Source: Pseudomonas sp. TMP9 (lineage in GTDB: Bacteria > Pseudomonadota > Gammaproteobacteria > Pseudomonadales > Pseudomonadaceae). Taken from it: a stretch of 64,000 nucleotides of DNA. Location of the stretch: assembly GCF_037943105.1 (NCBI RefSeq), contig NZ_CP149803.1:2046001-2110000 (forward strand). The letters run 5' to 3'. The first letter of the stretch is position 1, and the number at the start of each line of letters is the position of its first letter. Both the position numbers and the translations under genes were made by a program. Below the pieces are notes generated by a model. That model saw only the letters and a program-made list of their open reading frames with translations, had not been told where the DNA came from and ran no database searches. Below are positions 18,904 to 30,400 of the stretch, piece by piece.

Positions 18904-18929
18904 AGCGCGCCTGCGGGCAGGCGCGCTTT
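18902..18929. terminator. Bidirectional hairpin between convergent mnmC and rlmKL
   Basis: A perfect 13-bp inverted repeat, AAAGCGCGCCTGC and its complement (18902-18914 with 18917-18929), with a two-base centre, begins within the mnmC stop codon and ends four bases before the rlmKL stop. Short U-tracts on both sides suit two-way termination. Confidence 0.75.
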
Positions 18930-18933
18930 AGCA

Positions 18934-21207
18934 TTAGCTACGCAGACTGATCCGCCAGGCGCGGTGGATTTTCTGGTTGCGGGTAAAATCCGGATCAAGC
19001 GTCGAATCGCTGATGTCTTCAACCTGATAACGCGCAGCCACGCTGTCATCGAGCACGAACTTGCGGAAATTGTTGGAGAAATACAGCACGCCGTCTTTAG
19101 TCAAACGCGCCATGGCCAAATCGAGCATCTGCACGTGGTCGCGCTGAATGTCGAAAATACCTTCCATGCGCTTGGAGTTAGAGAAGGTCGGCGGGTCAAT
19201 AAAGATCAGCTCATATTCGCCACGGTCCTCGGCCAACCAGGTCATCACATCACCCTGCTCCAGCTTGTTCTTGTCCGAATAGCCATTGAGCGACAGGTTA
19301 CGCCGCGCCCAGTCCAAGTAGGTTTTTGACAGATCGACGCTGGTGGTGGTGCGTGCGCCGCCCTTGGCAGCATGTACGGTAGCCGTGGCGGTGTAGCAGA
19401 ACAGATTAAGGAAGCGCTTACCGGCAGCCTCTTTCTGGATGCGCAAGCGCAGCGGACGGTGATCCAGGAACAGACCGGTGTCCAAGTAATCAGTGAGGTT
19501 GACCAGCAACTTCACGCCACCTTCGTTGACCTCTACAAACTGGCCCTGAGTCGCTTGGCGTTGATACTGCTTGGTGCCGCTCTGGCGTTCACGGCGTTTG
19601 ACAACCACTTTGCTCTTATCGACGTTCAACGCCTGCGGAATTGCTGCAATGGCATCAAACATGCGCGCTTTGGCTTTTTCAGGATCAATTGACTTGGGGG
19701 CGGCATATTCCTGCACATGCACCCAATCACCGTACAAATCCACTGCCATGGAGTATTCCGGCATGTCAGCGTCATACAGGCGGTAGCACTGTACACCGTC
19801 ACGACGCACCCATTTGCTCAGTTGCTTAAGGTTTTTTTGCAGGCGGTTGGCGAACATCTGCCCGCCCTCGCTCAAACGGGCCAACTCCACCAAGGGGGCG
19901 GGTGCCGATGCGGGTTTAATCGGGTTGCCATTCTTGTTGTACTGACGCTCCAGCGGCTCAAGCGGGGCTTTGTCGGCTTCTATTTGTTCACGCTCGCGCT
20001 CACGTTGCTCCGGCGTGCGGCGCTCACCGGTGACGAACTGCTCGGGCTGCACGTTAATCAGCAGCAACTTGCACGGCAGCGCGCCGTTCCAAAAAGCGTA
20101 CTGCTTGTGGCTGCGAATACCCATGCGCTTGCCCAGGTCTGGGGCGCCGGTAAAGACTGCCGCTTCCCAGCCCATACAGGCCTGACGCAGACGCTCGCCA
20201 AGGCTCTGATACAGGTACAGCAAACTGGCTTCCTCACCCAGTCGCTCGCCATAGGGCGGATTACAGATCACCAAACCTTTCTGGTTCTGATCAGGGCGCG
20301 GCTCGAAGGTCGCCACTTCGCCTTGATAGACCTTGATCCAATCACTCATGCCCGCGCGTTCAATATTGTTGCGCGCGGGCTGAATCAGACGTGGGTCGGC
20401 TTCGTAACCGCGAATCCACAGTGGCGGCTTAGCCATGCCAATGTCGGCGCGTTGCTGAGCTTCAGCCCGCAACTTGTTCCACAAGGCGGGTACGTGACCC
20501 AGCCATTTGCTAAAGCCCCACTGCTCACGGGTCAGGTTCGGCGCAATATCGGCGGCAATCATTGCCGCTTCTACCAAGAAGGTGCCAACCCCACACATCG
20601 GGTCAGCCAGCGCGCCGCCTTCGGCAGCAATACGCGGCCAGCCGGCACGAATCAACACGGCTGCCGCGAGGTTTTCTTTGAGCGGCGCAGCGCCCTGCTG
20701 CAAACGGTAACCGCGCTGGTGCAAGCTATGGCCAGACAGATCCAGAGACAAGATCGCTTCGCCGCGATCCAGTCGCAGGTGCACGCGCATGTCCGGGTTC
20801 ACTTTATCGACTGAAGGGCGTGTGCCGTCTTTCAGGCGCAGCTTATCGACGATGCCGTCTTTGACCTTCAAGGCACCGAAGTGAGTGTTATCGATGCCGG
20901 AACCGTTGCCACTGAACTCAACGGCGAGGCTGCCGTTGGATTCCAAATGCTCGAACCAGTCGACCTCCAGCACACCTTCATAGAGGCCTTGTGCATCCTG
21001 CATGCTGAAGCGCTTGAGCACTAATAGCACACGGTTGGCCAAGCGCGACCACAGGCAAAGGCGGTAGGCGGTTTCCATGTCCGCCATGCCACGAATGACT
21101 GAAGTGTGCTCACGCGCCTCTTCAAGGCCGAGGCTGCTGGCTTCTTCGAGCAGCAAGCCTTCGAGGCCCTTGGGGCAGGTGAGAAAGAGTTCGTAGCGTT
21201 CCGACAT
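18934..21207 (-). CDS. rlmL: Bifunctional 23S rRNA methyltransferase RlmKL
   Basis: 757 residues, slightly longer than the ~700 of E. coli. Order: THUMP domain (about 40-160), the RlmL m2G2445 methyltransferase (with DPMCGVGTFLVEAA and VICNPPYGERLG), then the RlmK m7G2069 methyltransferase (NLFCYTATATVHAAKGG, FIDPPTFSNSKRM). The extra length is in a charged linker around residues 390-430 (REREREQIEADKAPLEPLE). It is transcribed alone, leftward, with rmf on the other strand upstream, as in P. aeruginosa. Confidence 0.95.
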   Translation of the reverse strand: MSERYELFLTCPKGLEGLLLEEASSLGLEEAREHTSVIRGMADMETAYRLCLWSRLANRVLLVLKRFSMQDAQGLYEGVLEVDWFEHLESNGSLAVEFSGNGSGIDNTHFGALKVKDGIVDKLRLKDGTRPSVDKVNPDMRVHLRLDRGEAILSLDLSGHSLHQRGYRLQQGAAPLKENLAAAVLIRAGWPRIAAEGGALADPMCGVGTFLVEAAMIAADIAPNLTREQWGFSKWLGHVPALWNKLRAEAQQRADIGMAKPPLWIRGYEADPRLIQPARNNIERAGMSDWIKVYQGEVATFEPRPDQNQKGLVICNPPYGERLGEEASLLYLYQSLGERLRQACMGWEAAVFTGAPDLGKRMGIRSHKQYAFWNGALPCKLLLINVQPEQFVTGERRTPEQREREREQIEADKAPLEPLERQYNKNGNPIKPASAPAPLVELARLSEGGQMFANRLQKNLKQLSKWVRRDGVQCYRLYDADMPEYSMAVDLYGDWVHVQEYAAPKSIDPEKAKARMFDAIAAIPQALNVDKSKVVVKRRERQSGTKQYQRQATQGQFVEVNEGGVKLLVNLTDYLDTGLFLDHRPLRLRIQKEAAGKRFLNLFCYTATATVHAAKGGARTTTSVDLSKTYLDWARRNLSLNGYSDKNKLEQGDVMTWLAEDRGEYELIFIDPPTFSNSKRMEGIFDIQRDHVQMLDLAMARLTKDGVLYFSNNFRKFVLDDSVAARYQVEDISDSTLDPDFTRNQKIHRAWRISLRS

Positions 21208-21479
21208 GGGAGTTTCCAGTGCCTAAGGCAATCAACGGTGCGCCGTAAAATCAGCACAACCAAAATAAGTGACAAAGCGCCTCAGCACGACCCTTCGTCG
21301 GAATAAACAACAATCTCAATCGCAATACATTCGCGATCGCAAAACACCTTTACGCCCACAGCATAGGCGCCAAAGAGAAAAACCAAGACACCTGCCACCG
21401 CCCTTATGGCCTGACCCTCAAAAAGGCTACAGCCTTATGACAAAACGATCATTCACAGCCACCCGTGCATTGGTTAGAA

Positions 21480-21618
21480 ATCACCCTAGGTCATCACTGC
21501 AACGGTGATGGCAAGGAGGCTCGCGACGCCGGCAGCGAACTCCGTAGGCAGACCATTTCTGCCTGACCTTGCGACAAGGTCTAAGGGACATAACAGTCAA
21601 CATTGAGGGCTTCACCCT
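21480..21618 (+). ncRNA. Structured leader of rmf (rmf RNA motif)
   Basis: The 140 nt before rmf carry consecutive hairpins. ATCAC/GTGAT pair across 21480-21510. AGGCAGA/TCTGCCT pair at 21546-21552 and 21558-21564. They are directly followed by GACCTTG/CAAGGTC at 21565-21571 and 21575-21581 with loop CGA. Near the start codon AGGG (21606-21609, part of the likely ribosome site) can pair with CCCT (21615-21618). A conserved structured leader upstream of rmf, the rmf RNA motif, is known in Pseudomonas; exact correspondence to that covariance model is my recollection. The exact 5' end is not visible. The remaining gap 21208-21479 shows no gene. Confidence 0.65.
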
Positions 21619-21834
21619 ATGAAAAGACTTAAGCGTGATCCGTTAGAAAGAGCTTTTTTGCGCGGTTATCAATATGGCATCAGTGGTAAATCCCGCGACC
21701 TCTGCCCCTTCACACTCCCCTCTGTGCGCCAAGCTTGGTTGAACGGCTGGCGCGAAGGCCGCGGGGATAACTGGGACGGCATGACAGGCACTGCCGGCAT
21801 CCATCGACTTAACGAACTTCACGCTGTCGGCTAG
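21619..21834 (+). CDS. rmf: Ribosome modulation factor
   Basis: 71 residues, very basic, with the family core RDPLERAFLRGYQYGISGKS and PSVRQAWLNGWREGRGDNWDG. Rmf dimerises 70S ribosomes into inactive 100S particles in stationary phase. It is a lone gene on the plus strand with a structured leader and its own terminator, placed between rlmKL and pyrD as in other Pseudomonas. Confidence 0.96.
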   Translation: MKRLKRDPLERAFLRGYQYGISGKSRDLCPFTLPSVRQAWLNGWREGRGDNWDGMTGTAGIHRLNELHAVG

Positions 21835-21888
21835 CCCGGCAACTTACTGACCCACCCAACGCGCTCATTCGAGCGCCGGATGCAAACC

Positions 21889-21915
21889 AAGGGCTCCTTT
21901 CAAGGAGCCCTTTTT
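21889..21915. terminator. Terminator shared by rmf and pyrD
   Basis: Perfect 11-bp stem AAGGGCTCCTT/AAGGAGCCCTT (21889-21899 with 21902-21912) with a short loop, followed by U residues on the plus strand. The T-run overlaps the stop codon of the convergent pyrD gene. Confidence 0.85.
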
Positions 21916-22948
21916 ATGTACGAGGCCTGTGCGGCAGCGCCGCTATCGCATCAACAGCTTCGCGAATAAGCGCCGGGCCCTTGTATATAAAACCGGAATA
22001 AATCTGCACCAAGCTTGCACCTGCTGCAATTTTTTCGGCCGCATGCTTGCCTTCAGTGATGCCGCCCACGGCGATAATCGGTAGACGGCCTTTTAACTCA
22101 CCCGCCAACACCTGAACAATATGCGTGCTCTTCTCACGCACGGGCGCACCAGAAAGCCCGCCCGCTTCGTCCGCACTCTCCAGCCCCTGCACACCGTCGC
22201 GATTGAGCGTGGTGTTGGTGGCAATCACCGCATCCATTCCGGCCTCAACTAGCGCATTGGCGAATTCGATGGTTTCCTCGTCGCTCATATCGGGAGCAAT
22301 TTTGATCGCCAGCGGTACATGTTTGCCGTATTGAGCAGCAAGAGCTTCTTGGCGCTTACGCAGAGCTTCGAGCAGGCTCTTGAGCGAATCGCCGAACTGC
22401 AGGCTGCGCAGCCCTGGCGTATTTGGCGAGCTGACGTTAACCGTCACATAACTGGCGTGTTGATAGACCTTGTCCAGGCACAGCAGGTAATCGTCCACCG
22501 CGTTCTCAACCGGGGTGTCGAAGTTCTTACCAATATTGATACCCAGCACGCCCTTGTATTTAGCGGCCTGCACGCGACTCATCAGGTGATCAACGCCGTG
22601 ATTGTTGAAGCCCATACGATTAATGATCGCCTCGGCCTGAGGCAAACGAAACAAACGCGGTTTAGGGTTGCCCGGCTGCGGGCGTGGCGTCACGGTGCCG
22701 ATTTCAACGAAGCCGAAGCCCAGCTGGGCAAAGCCATCAATGGCGTCGCCATTCTTATCTAAGCCTGCAGCCAGACCGACCGGGTTAGGAAAATCCAGCC
22801 CCATCACCTTGACCGGCAGGACGGCCGGGCGCTTGGTCATTAAGCCATTTAGCCCCAGACGACCACCAGCACCGATCAGGTCGATGGACAGCTCGTGGGA
22901 CGCTTCGGGGGAGAGTTTAAACAGCAGCTCGCGGGCCAGGGTATACAT
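21914..22948 (-). CDS. pyrD: Dihydroorotate dehydrogenase (quinone), class 2
   Basis: 344 residues from the ATG at 22948 ([20 protein letters not shown]). It oxidises dihydroorotate to orotate with ubiquinone in pyrimidine synthesis. The N-terminal helices that bind the inner membrane, [35 protein letters not shown] with the catalytic Ser, KIAPD and the FMN-phosphate loop GGITEG are all present. The frame extends to 23032, but class 2 enzymes start at MYxLAR, so the extra 28 residues are rejected. Confidence 0.95.
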   Translation of the reverse strand: MYTLARELLFKLSPEASHELSIDLIGAGGRLGLNGLMTKRPAVLPVKVMGLDFPNPVGLAAGLDKNGDAIDGFAQLGFGFVEIGTVTPRPQPGNPKPRLFRLPQAEAIINRMGFNNHGVDHLMSRVQAAKYKGVLGINIGKNFDTPVENAVDDYLLCLDKVYQHASYVTVNVSSPNTPGLRSLQFGDSLKSLLEALRKRQEALAAQYGKHVPLAIKIAPDMSDEETIEFANALVEAGMDAVIATNTTLNRDGVQGLESADEAGGLSGAPVREKSTHIVQVLAGELKGRLPIIAVGGITEGKHAAEKIAAGASLVQIYSGFIYKGPALIREAVDAIAALPHRPRT

Positions 22949-23028
22949 GGGCAGGCTTAGCTCGATAAAGTTACAAAGACTGCGATTATAGCCGGCTGAG
23001 AGTCTGATAGGCGAGGCGCGCGGCGGTA

Positions 23029-23250
23029 TCAACCGATACGGCGCAGGCTGAGCAACTCACCCGCAATACTGAACTCAAGTTCGAAGGATCCGTAAACACC
23101 GTCATGGGTGAGAAACGGCCGAAAATGGTGAGCCGGTACACTGACACTCCGCCCATCGCGACTTTGCACTAATATCCGGTTGGCGCGCCCCTGATAGACG
23201 GCACGCAAGCGCTCGGCTGATAACGCAATATCAAACACCAGACTGGGCAT
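23029..23250 (-). CDS. DUF2835 family protein
   Basis: 73 residues from the ATG at 23250. The sequence begins [20 protein letters not shown] and contains [17 protein letters not shown], the core of DUF2835. It is small, soluble and of unknown function. The frame extends upstream to 23598, but that part overlaps the divergent gene and does not fit the family. It lies 80 nt upstream of pyrD on the same strand, as in P. aeruginosa. The gap 23251-23474 must hold promoters for two divergent genes; none is clear. Confidence 0.85.
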   Translation of the reverse strand: MPSLVFDIALSAERLRAVYQGRANRILVQSRDGRSVSVPAHHFRPFLTHDGVYGSFELEFSIAGELLSLRRIG

Positions 23251-23474
23251 GGAGGCACCTTTGCAACTGACTGCGGCAATCTTGCCATACCCCGTGCAAG
23301 TGACCGGTAAAAAATGGCCGGGTGCCCCTTTTACCGGCGTATGCGATAACCCGCAAAGCGCCCAGCCATGGCTGCCAAGCCATAAAGAACCTGTCAAAAC
23401 GGCCGACAAAGCCAGTGCAGCAGCCAACGAGCTCTGCCAAACTGTAATGAGTCTACTAGGAGTTTTACCCGGCC

Positions 23475-24359
23475 ATGAGTCTGCCTGAGCAGCCCTCCAC
23501 CATAAGCTCACGCCTGGGTGCTTTGGCACAACGGCTGGGCCTTGTCGGCCGTGGACAACGGCAGATCCTTGAGCGCGCCAGCCAGCTAAAACTGCCATTC
23601 AACGCACTGCCGCAGCTGCGTGAAAGTATCGGCTGGCAAGATGGACCTCAGCTGCACCGTCTTATAGACCTGCCGCGCAGCTCGCTCTCAGGCCCTGTGC
23701 AGGAAGACAAAGCGCAGGCACACGCCATGTTAGTGCGCGTCATTGAAACGCAAAAACAGCAACTGACATCATTCGACCTGCGCATGATTGAGGGGTTATC
23801 CGCCTGCAATCCTCAACAGGATAGCCACGCGAGCTTCGAAACCTTCGCCGCCAGTGGGGCGTGCCGACAAGTGCGCATCATCAGTTACAAGGATTTCGTC
23901 AAAATAATCAGTACGGCGCTGCCGCGTTTTCTCGCGGGCGAACGCATCGGTTTGCGACAAGCCAGCTGGCGGGGTGATCGCGTATTTTGGGCGGGCGAGC
24001 ATCACAGCGAAGCTTTTGCCTGCGCCATTGCCTATGCCCGTCGACGCGAGCTGGAAGTCAACCTACCGGCCGAACTCAGCTATTACCGTTTAAGCGAGCA
24101 AGGCCTGGCTGACCTGCAGCAGCATTACCACGTATTGGGCATGCCCAATGCGGCATGGAGCGACTCGGCCTTTATGGCGCTGCTGCTGGATAAGGGCCTG
24201 CCCTATGCGCGCCTTTCCCTGCTGGGCGGCCCAGGCGCTGCGGAGTTTCTGCTATTACCCAAGCACTCACCCGAGGCCAACGCATTGGGTGAGGGATTGC
24301 GCCTGGCGGGGGCGCCGGATGTAGTCGGGTATCTGCGGCAACTTAAAAACAATGCGTGA
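23475..24359 (+). CDS. Conserved Pseudomonas hypothetical protein (possibly DUF6685)
   Basis: 294 residues, soluble, without signal peptide or membrane helix. Notable segments are LTSFDLRMIEGLSACNP near residue 100, CRQVRIISYKDFVKIISTAL near residue 135, and YARRRELEVNLPAELSYYRL. I recognise it as the gene beside pyrD/DUF2835 in Pseudomonas and think it is annotated DUF6685, but cannot confirm that. The ATG at 23475 has an AGGAG about 12 nt upstream, which is far; an in-frame later start is possible. Confidence 0.75.
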   Translation: MSLPEQPSTISSRLGALAQRLGLVGRGQRQILERASQLKLPFNALPQLRESIGWQDGPQLHRLIDLPRSSLSGPVQEDKAQAHAMLVRVIETQKQQLTSFDLRMIEGLSACNPQQDSHASFETFAASGACRQVRIISYKDFVKIISTALPRFLAGERIGLRQASWRGDRVFWAGEHHSEAFACAIAYARRRELEVNLPAELSYYRLSEQGLADLQQHYHVLGMPNAAWSDSAFMALLLDKGLPYARLSLLGGPGAAEFLLLPKHSPEANALGEGLRLAGAPDVVGYLRQLKNNA

Positions 24360-24388
24360 TCACCCATTACTACAGTTCGCTTAAAAAT

Positions 24389-24420
24389 GTAGGGTCCGCC
24401 CATACATGGGGGGACCCTAC
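24389..24420. terminator. GTAGGGT-type palindrome acting as two-way terminator
   Basis: GTAGGGTCC (24389-24397) and GGACCCTAC (24412-24420) are exact inverse complements, and the stem extends inward by CCC/GGG with one mismatch. It lies between the convergent DUF6685-type gene and the adhesin gene. Ends resemble the REP-like repeat at 468-542, so it may be a terminator derived from a dispersed repeat. U-tracts are poor. Confidence 0.55.
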
Positions 24421-24441
24421 GTCACTTCAGTTGAAGCAAGA

Positions 24442-27400
24442 TTAAGCCGCCAAAGCTCCGTTACCCAGCATGTTGTCGATGATGTCTGCAGTCGACAACA
24501 TGCCTCCTCCTGATAGATCGACGCCCTGCAAAGTGATCGACTGATCTGCCCCCGAACTCACCAAATCGCCAGTGCTCGACACCTCAATCAATGTATCGCC
24601 ACCGGCAAAACTCATCTCGATATAAGCCCCCAAGAGATTAGTTGAATTCGCTGTGCCACTAAAATCGAGCAGCTCGGAAAGATCCAGCACGTCCACGTTG
24701 CCGGAGGTTTGGCCGAAGCCAATGACCTGATCATGCCCCGTATCACCAGAGCGCCAAATATACGTGTCATTGCCAGCACCGCCAGTCAGCGTGTCATCGC
24801 CCAAACCGCCGATCAGAAAATCATCACCGCCGTTGCCAATCAGCGTGTCGCCGCCTGCACCGCCAAACAATAGGTTGGCACTGTTATTACCGATCAGCGT
24901 GTCGTTAAACCCTGAGCCGATCAAATTCTCGATGCTGCTGAGCGTGTCAGTGCCGGCACCGCCAGTATTCTGCCCAGTGGTGAGGCCCAAGTTGACGGTT
25001 ACAGCAGAGGTCGCATCAATATAACTGGCCGTATCGATGCCAGCCCCGCCACTTAAAGTGTCGTTGCCAGCCCCACCCACCAAAATATCGTTGCCATTGC
25101 CGCCACTCAGGGTATCGGCACCACCCAGACCGATCAGAATATCGTCGCCATCACCGCCATTGAGGGTGTCATTGCTGCCATCACGGCCAAGCAAGATTTC
25201 ATTGCGGAAGGTGCCTGTCAGTGTGCTGGAATTGGCACTGCGCACAACATCAACAACCCCAGTATCGGAAACAGTACTGCCATTTATTGATGCACCGTAG
25301 GTGAAACTTCCACCGTCGGCGGCGCCACCACTTTCCTCGGTAAATGTAACCGTGGTGCCTGATAAAGCCGCACCGCCATCCACAGCCCCCGTCACACTCA
25401 GCACCAACAACAATCCACTGCTTGATCCGCTATCGTTGGCAAGCAAGGCCCAGGTCGGGATATTGATGACATCATTAATACCATCCTGGGCAATCACATT
25501 GGTCAACACCAGATCATCACGAATGACCATTGGGGCAGACCCTGGGTTGATATTAATGTTAAGGCTCGCCAAGGCAGTGGCATCGGCATCGTTATCAATT
25601 AGGGTAAAGCCAATGCTCAGAGCAATCGCCGTAGTAATAGTGCTTGGCGGGGTGTAGGTGTAGCCGCCTGTAAGCATGTTCACGGTGATATCAGAGCCAG
25701 AGCCCATAAGCACCTTCAGCGAAGTTGCGGTCAGGCTGCCGTTATTGGCGCCTCCCGAAGCAACGAACGTATTGGAGGATTTGGAGTAGGTGTAAGTCGT
25801 GCCATTGACCAGCAATGTATGGACAAAGCCACCATCACTCCCAAAATCACCTCCCGTCGTCAGGTTGCCATTGATCGGAGAAGCCTGGGCTGTAGCCACC
25901 AAGGTTGCAGTGAGGTCATTGAAATCATTAACCACTATTGCGTTGGTGTTGCTGCCGCCGTTGGTGCCATTGTAGGCAATCGGGTTAAGTGCGCTGGCAT
26001 CCACTCCAGAGCCCATACCCAGGGCGTAGGCCCGAATATTGTTCGCGGTAAGGAAGTTAATCCACGCCTGCTCTTCGGATACCCCACCATTCGAATAAGG
26101 CGCCGGCCAACCCGCTGCCGAACCTGCCGCACTGGAAATCCCACCATCACCACTGGGTGCATTGGGGTAACCATCCGAGAGGAAGTAGGCGACATTCTGC
26201 ACATTGCCGGTGGTGATTTTTCCGCTTTCAGCAAACGAATTGATCGTATCGATCAACGCAGCATCGTAGTTGGTTGTGCCACTGGCGGAGGCCGCCAGAA
26301 TTGCAGTTTTAGCCGCAGACAATGTCAGCCAGCTGCTGGCGCTCGAAGCGCCTGAAGAAAAGGTCGTGAAACTTACCTTCACATCACCCAGCGCATCGTA
26401 TTGTTCCAGAAGCTCCAGCAAGGCATTTTTGGCGACCTGCATGCGGTCCATGCCGCCCACGCCAGATGAGCTACCCATGCTCCCGGACACATCTAATACG
26501 ATGATCAGGTTGGTGTTGAGATTGGTTTCTGCTTGCCCGTTCTGCACTTGGCTAACAGCGCTTGGTGCATCGTCCAAGAAGCTGATGGCATGCCCGAGGT
26601 CAATCGAGCTTGTAGCCTGATCGCCATCCTTGTCAGTGATTGTGGTGTTGAGTTTGATCAAGTTGCCTGCCGCCAGGCTAGCCTCCTGATTCGGCCCACT
26701 ATTAGGCGCATGAATGATCGAGCGTTGTTGATCCAAAGTAACGGTGCCATTGCCAGCATTCACGCCAACGGTGAAGGCAATATCCCCTGCCGCACTCCCC
26801 ACCCGACCGACCACATTACCTGCCTCTATAAACAGCAGAATGTTGCTACCGGTGAGCGAATCATCCAGGCCGCTGTCCGCACCTGCCGCACTAACATTAA
26901 GGCTGTAGACGATGTTGCCAGCGTCATCGGCGCCGAAGCTGGATGTAAATGCCCCAGCAAAATTGATGCTGGCGTTGCCGGACAGATTGCTTTCATCAAC
27001 CTGCAGGCTATCAGCCGCCACTGCATTGGAGCTAATGCTGGGACCATCATCTCTGAAGCTGATAGCGCTACCGAGATTGACCGAAGCTGTGGCCGTATCG
27101 CCATCCTTGTCGGTAATAGTGGCGCTCAGTTGCACCAGGTTGGCAGCGGCCAAACTGGACTCCTGATCTGCACCACTGTTCGGGGCATGGATAATCGCCC
27201 GCTGTTGGTCGAGGGTGACCTGGCCGCTTGTATTCACGGAAACAGTAAAGGACACCGCGCCGGCCGCATTGCCTAAGCGTCCAACCACCACCCCAGCCTC
27301 GTTAAACAGCAGGATATTACTACCAGTGGCGGAGTCATCCAGGCCACTGTCCACACCTACAGCGCTGACATTCAAGCTGTAGGTGGTGGCGCCAGCGCCA

Positions 27401-30400
27401 TCGGTACCGTAGTTGCCGCTGAATAAACTCGCAAAGCTGGTGGTGGCATTGGTAATCAGGACAGTCTCGTCAACTTGCAGGCTGTCGTTACCGGCCGCTG
27501 CAGTAGCGCTGATGCTGGGCGCGTCATCCCGGAAGCTGATGGCGTCGCCCAGGTTAATGGTCGCACTGTTGCTATCACCATCTCGGTCCGTGATGGTCGC
27601 CGTCAGTTGCACAACGTTGGCAGACGCCAGGCTGGTTTCCTGATTTGGCCCGCTGTTAGGCGTATGCATGATTGCGCGCTGCTGATCCAGGGTGACCACG
27701 CCACTGGCATTAACCGAGACGGTAAATGACACGGCACCGGCCGCGCTACCCACGCGCCCGACCACGTTGCTGCCTTCAAGGAACAACAGAATATTGCTAC
27801 CAGTGGCAGAGTCATCCAAACCACTGTCTACACCTGCAGCGCTGACATTTAGACCATATGTAGTGGTGCCTGCACCGTCTGCACCGTAGCTGGAAGTGAA
27901 CGCTGCAGCGAAGCTGACGCTGGCATTGGTGGCTAAGTTGGTTTCATCCACTTGAAGCGAGTCTGCAACCACCACGCCAGCACTGATACTAGGGCCATCG
28001 TCCCTGAAACTGATGACATCCCCCAGGTTCAAGGTGGTACTGCTGGAGTCACCGTCGTTATCGACGATGGTAGCGCTCAGCTGCACCAGATTGGCACTGG
28101 CCAAGCTGGACTCCTGATCCGCCGTGGTATTAGGTGTATGAGCGATGGCCCGCTGTTGATCCAACGTCACCACGCCACTGGCATTCACGGACACAGTGAA
28201 GGACACCGCACCGCCGGTACTGCCAACACGACCAACCACATTGCCACTTTCCAGATACAGCACGATATTGCTGCCGGTCGCTACATCGTCCAAACCGCTG
28301 TCAACGCCATTGGCGCTGACTTGCAGGCTGTAGGTAGTGGTACCGGGCCCATCAGCACCGTAGTGACCACTGAAGGACGCAGCAAAGCTAACGCTGGTAT
28401 TAATCGACAGATTGGTTTCGTCTACCTGCAACGAATCGGCAACGGGCGAGCCGGCAGTGATAGTCGGCACATCATTCTCGATATACACCAAAAAATCGCC
28501 CAGCAGAGCAACCGGGTCGACGCCGTTGCTGGCCAGCAGAATGCTGGCAAAGTTCATCACCAGCAGTTCGTTGTCATCGCTACCTGTCGCGGGATGATCC
28601 AGTGGACCACTGAGGGTAAAGGTGTAGTCGCCGTCAGTTTGCACCTGCAGGGTGAAGATGGTCGGGCCTGAGGCGCCTGCTTTGGCGATAAGTGTATTAC
28701 CAACCACGCTGTAGACCAGACCAACGCCAGCAGAGCTAGCCGTTGGCAGGCCAGCAGTAATATTCGTGAGACTAAACTGAACACCCGCTGACGAACCCAC
28801 AACCAGTTCGCCAACATTGCCGGTCGCAACCGTAGTAATTCCATCGTTATCGGTAATGCCGCCAGGTAACTCATCCTCGTCGACCATGGCGATGACAGGG
28901 CTGGTGTCTTCCACATACACCGTCAAATTGGCGCTGGATGGATCGCCATCCTTGTCGACGATGGTGTAGGTGAAGGTCTCGGTTTTATCACCGACGACAT
29001 TTGAGGGCGCCTGATAGGTCCACGCCCCAGTGCTGAAGTTGAAGCTCAGTTTGCCGCCTTCCGTGGTGGTGATATTGCTCAACTGGCTGCCGTTAATATT
29101 CGGTCCGGAACTGGGATCGATAGTGCCCGCGCCATCCCACACATAGGTGATGCCATTGATAGCGATGGACTGGATATAGCCCGGGCCATCGGCGCCAAAG
29201 CCATCGTCATCAGCGCTGCCAGCAGCGCCATCACTGCCAAGCAGCACATTACCGCTGACCAGAGCGCCAATCTGGCCCAACAGGGTGTCGATCAGCCCAT
29301 TGAAAGTAGAGACCAGAATAGGCGCACCGACGCCATCCAGATCCACATCCTGCAAGCGAGCAGTATTAATGCCATTGCCTACACCGATGGCGGTGACGCT
29401 CACACCCACAGAGCCATTAACGAAGGCATTCCAAGCTGTAGCCGTTGCATTATTCAGCGAGTTGCCGCCCGAGCTTGTCTGCTCGTTGGGGTTACCGTCA
29501 CTGATAAAGAACACTTGGTTGCTTGCCCCAACTACCGGGGTGTATACCCCCATCGTTTCCTGAATCGCTGCCGTAAAGTCAGTTTGCCCATTGAACGGAC
29601 GGCTGCCACCTTCGGTTGGGTTAAGACTGCCGATCAGAGTCGAGAAGGCGGCATAGTCGCTAACCGCAACATAGGAGGTCGCCGTACCAGAGAAGGCAAC
29701 CAGCTTGATACTCACATCGCCCGTGGTGCCATTGAACAATGCCTGCCCCGCAGCACGAACGGCCTGCAGCATGGTATTCAGTTCGGTATTGTCGATACTG
29801 CCACTGAAGTCCAACACAAAGGCCACATTGAAGTCATTGCCTTGCGAGGCTTGTACTGTGGCAACGTCGTCCTGAGCTTGCGGAGTGTCATCGTCAACAT
29901 TGATCGATAAGGTGCCAGTGGCGCTGTCTCCATCTTTATCGATCACCTGATAGCTCAGGGTAAAGGCTTGGTTGTTCTCCTGATCAGCCGTGGCATGTTG
30001 GATAGGCGCGTTTTGGGCAACGGTGTAAGCACCGCTTGACTGATTCAACGTCACAGTCAGGACAGTGGTAGCTCCCTGCTTGACCAGCAGTGAGCTTCCC
30101 GAAGTTTGGTAGCTGAAACCGGCCGGAGCCCCGGTGTTCAGCCATTGCAGGCTACCCGCACCATCAGCCCCAAAGTTGTAGCCCAAGGTGCCACTGGCAT
30201 TCGCAGAGTCGACATCATCAGTGCCGCCAGGACCTCCGGCTATCCCACCAGCCAGGGCATCGTCGTCCAGTTGCACCAAGGCATTCGGCAGCACACTTGG
30301 GCCGTCATCTTTGAAACTGATGACTGTACCGATATCAAGGCTGGCGCTGGCCTGATCACCATCCCCATCGGTCACCAAGGCATTCAGGCTGATATGCCCC

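Noticed and set aside
19717-20814. A 365-codon open frame on the plus strand opposite rlmKL
   Set aside because: It is antisense to a full-length rlmKL with all its motifs, has no ribosome site, and its composition reads like a complement-strand shadow.
25819-28671. Several open frames of 180-250 codons on the plus strand opposite the adhesin gene
   Set aside because: They recur with the adhesin repeats, have no recognisable domains, and result from the Gly/Asp/Ser-rich codon pattern on the other strand.
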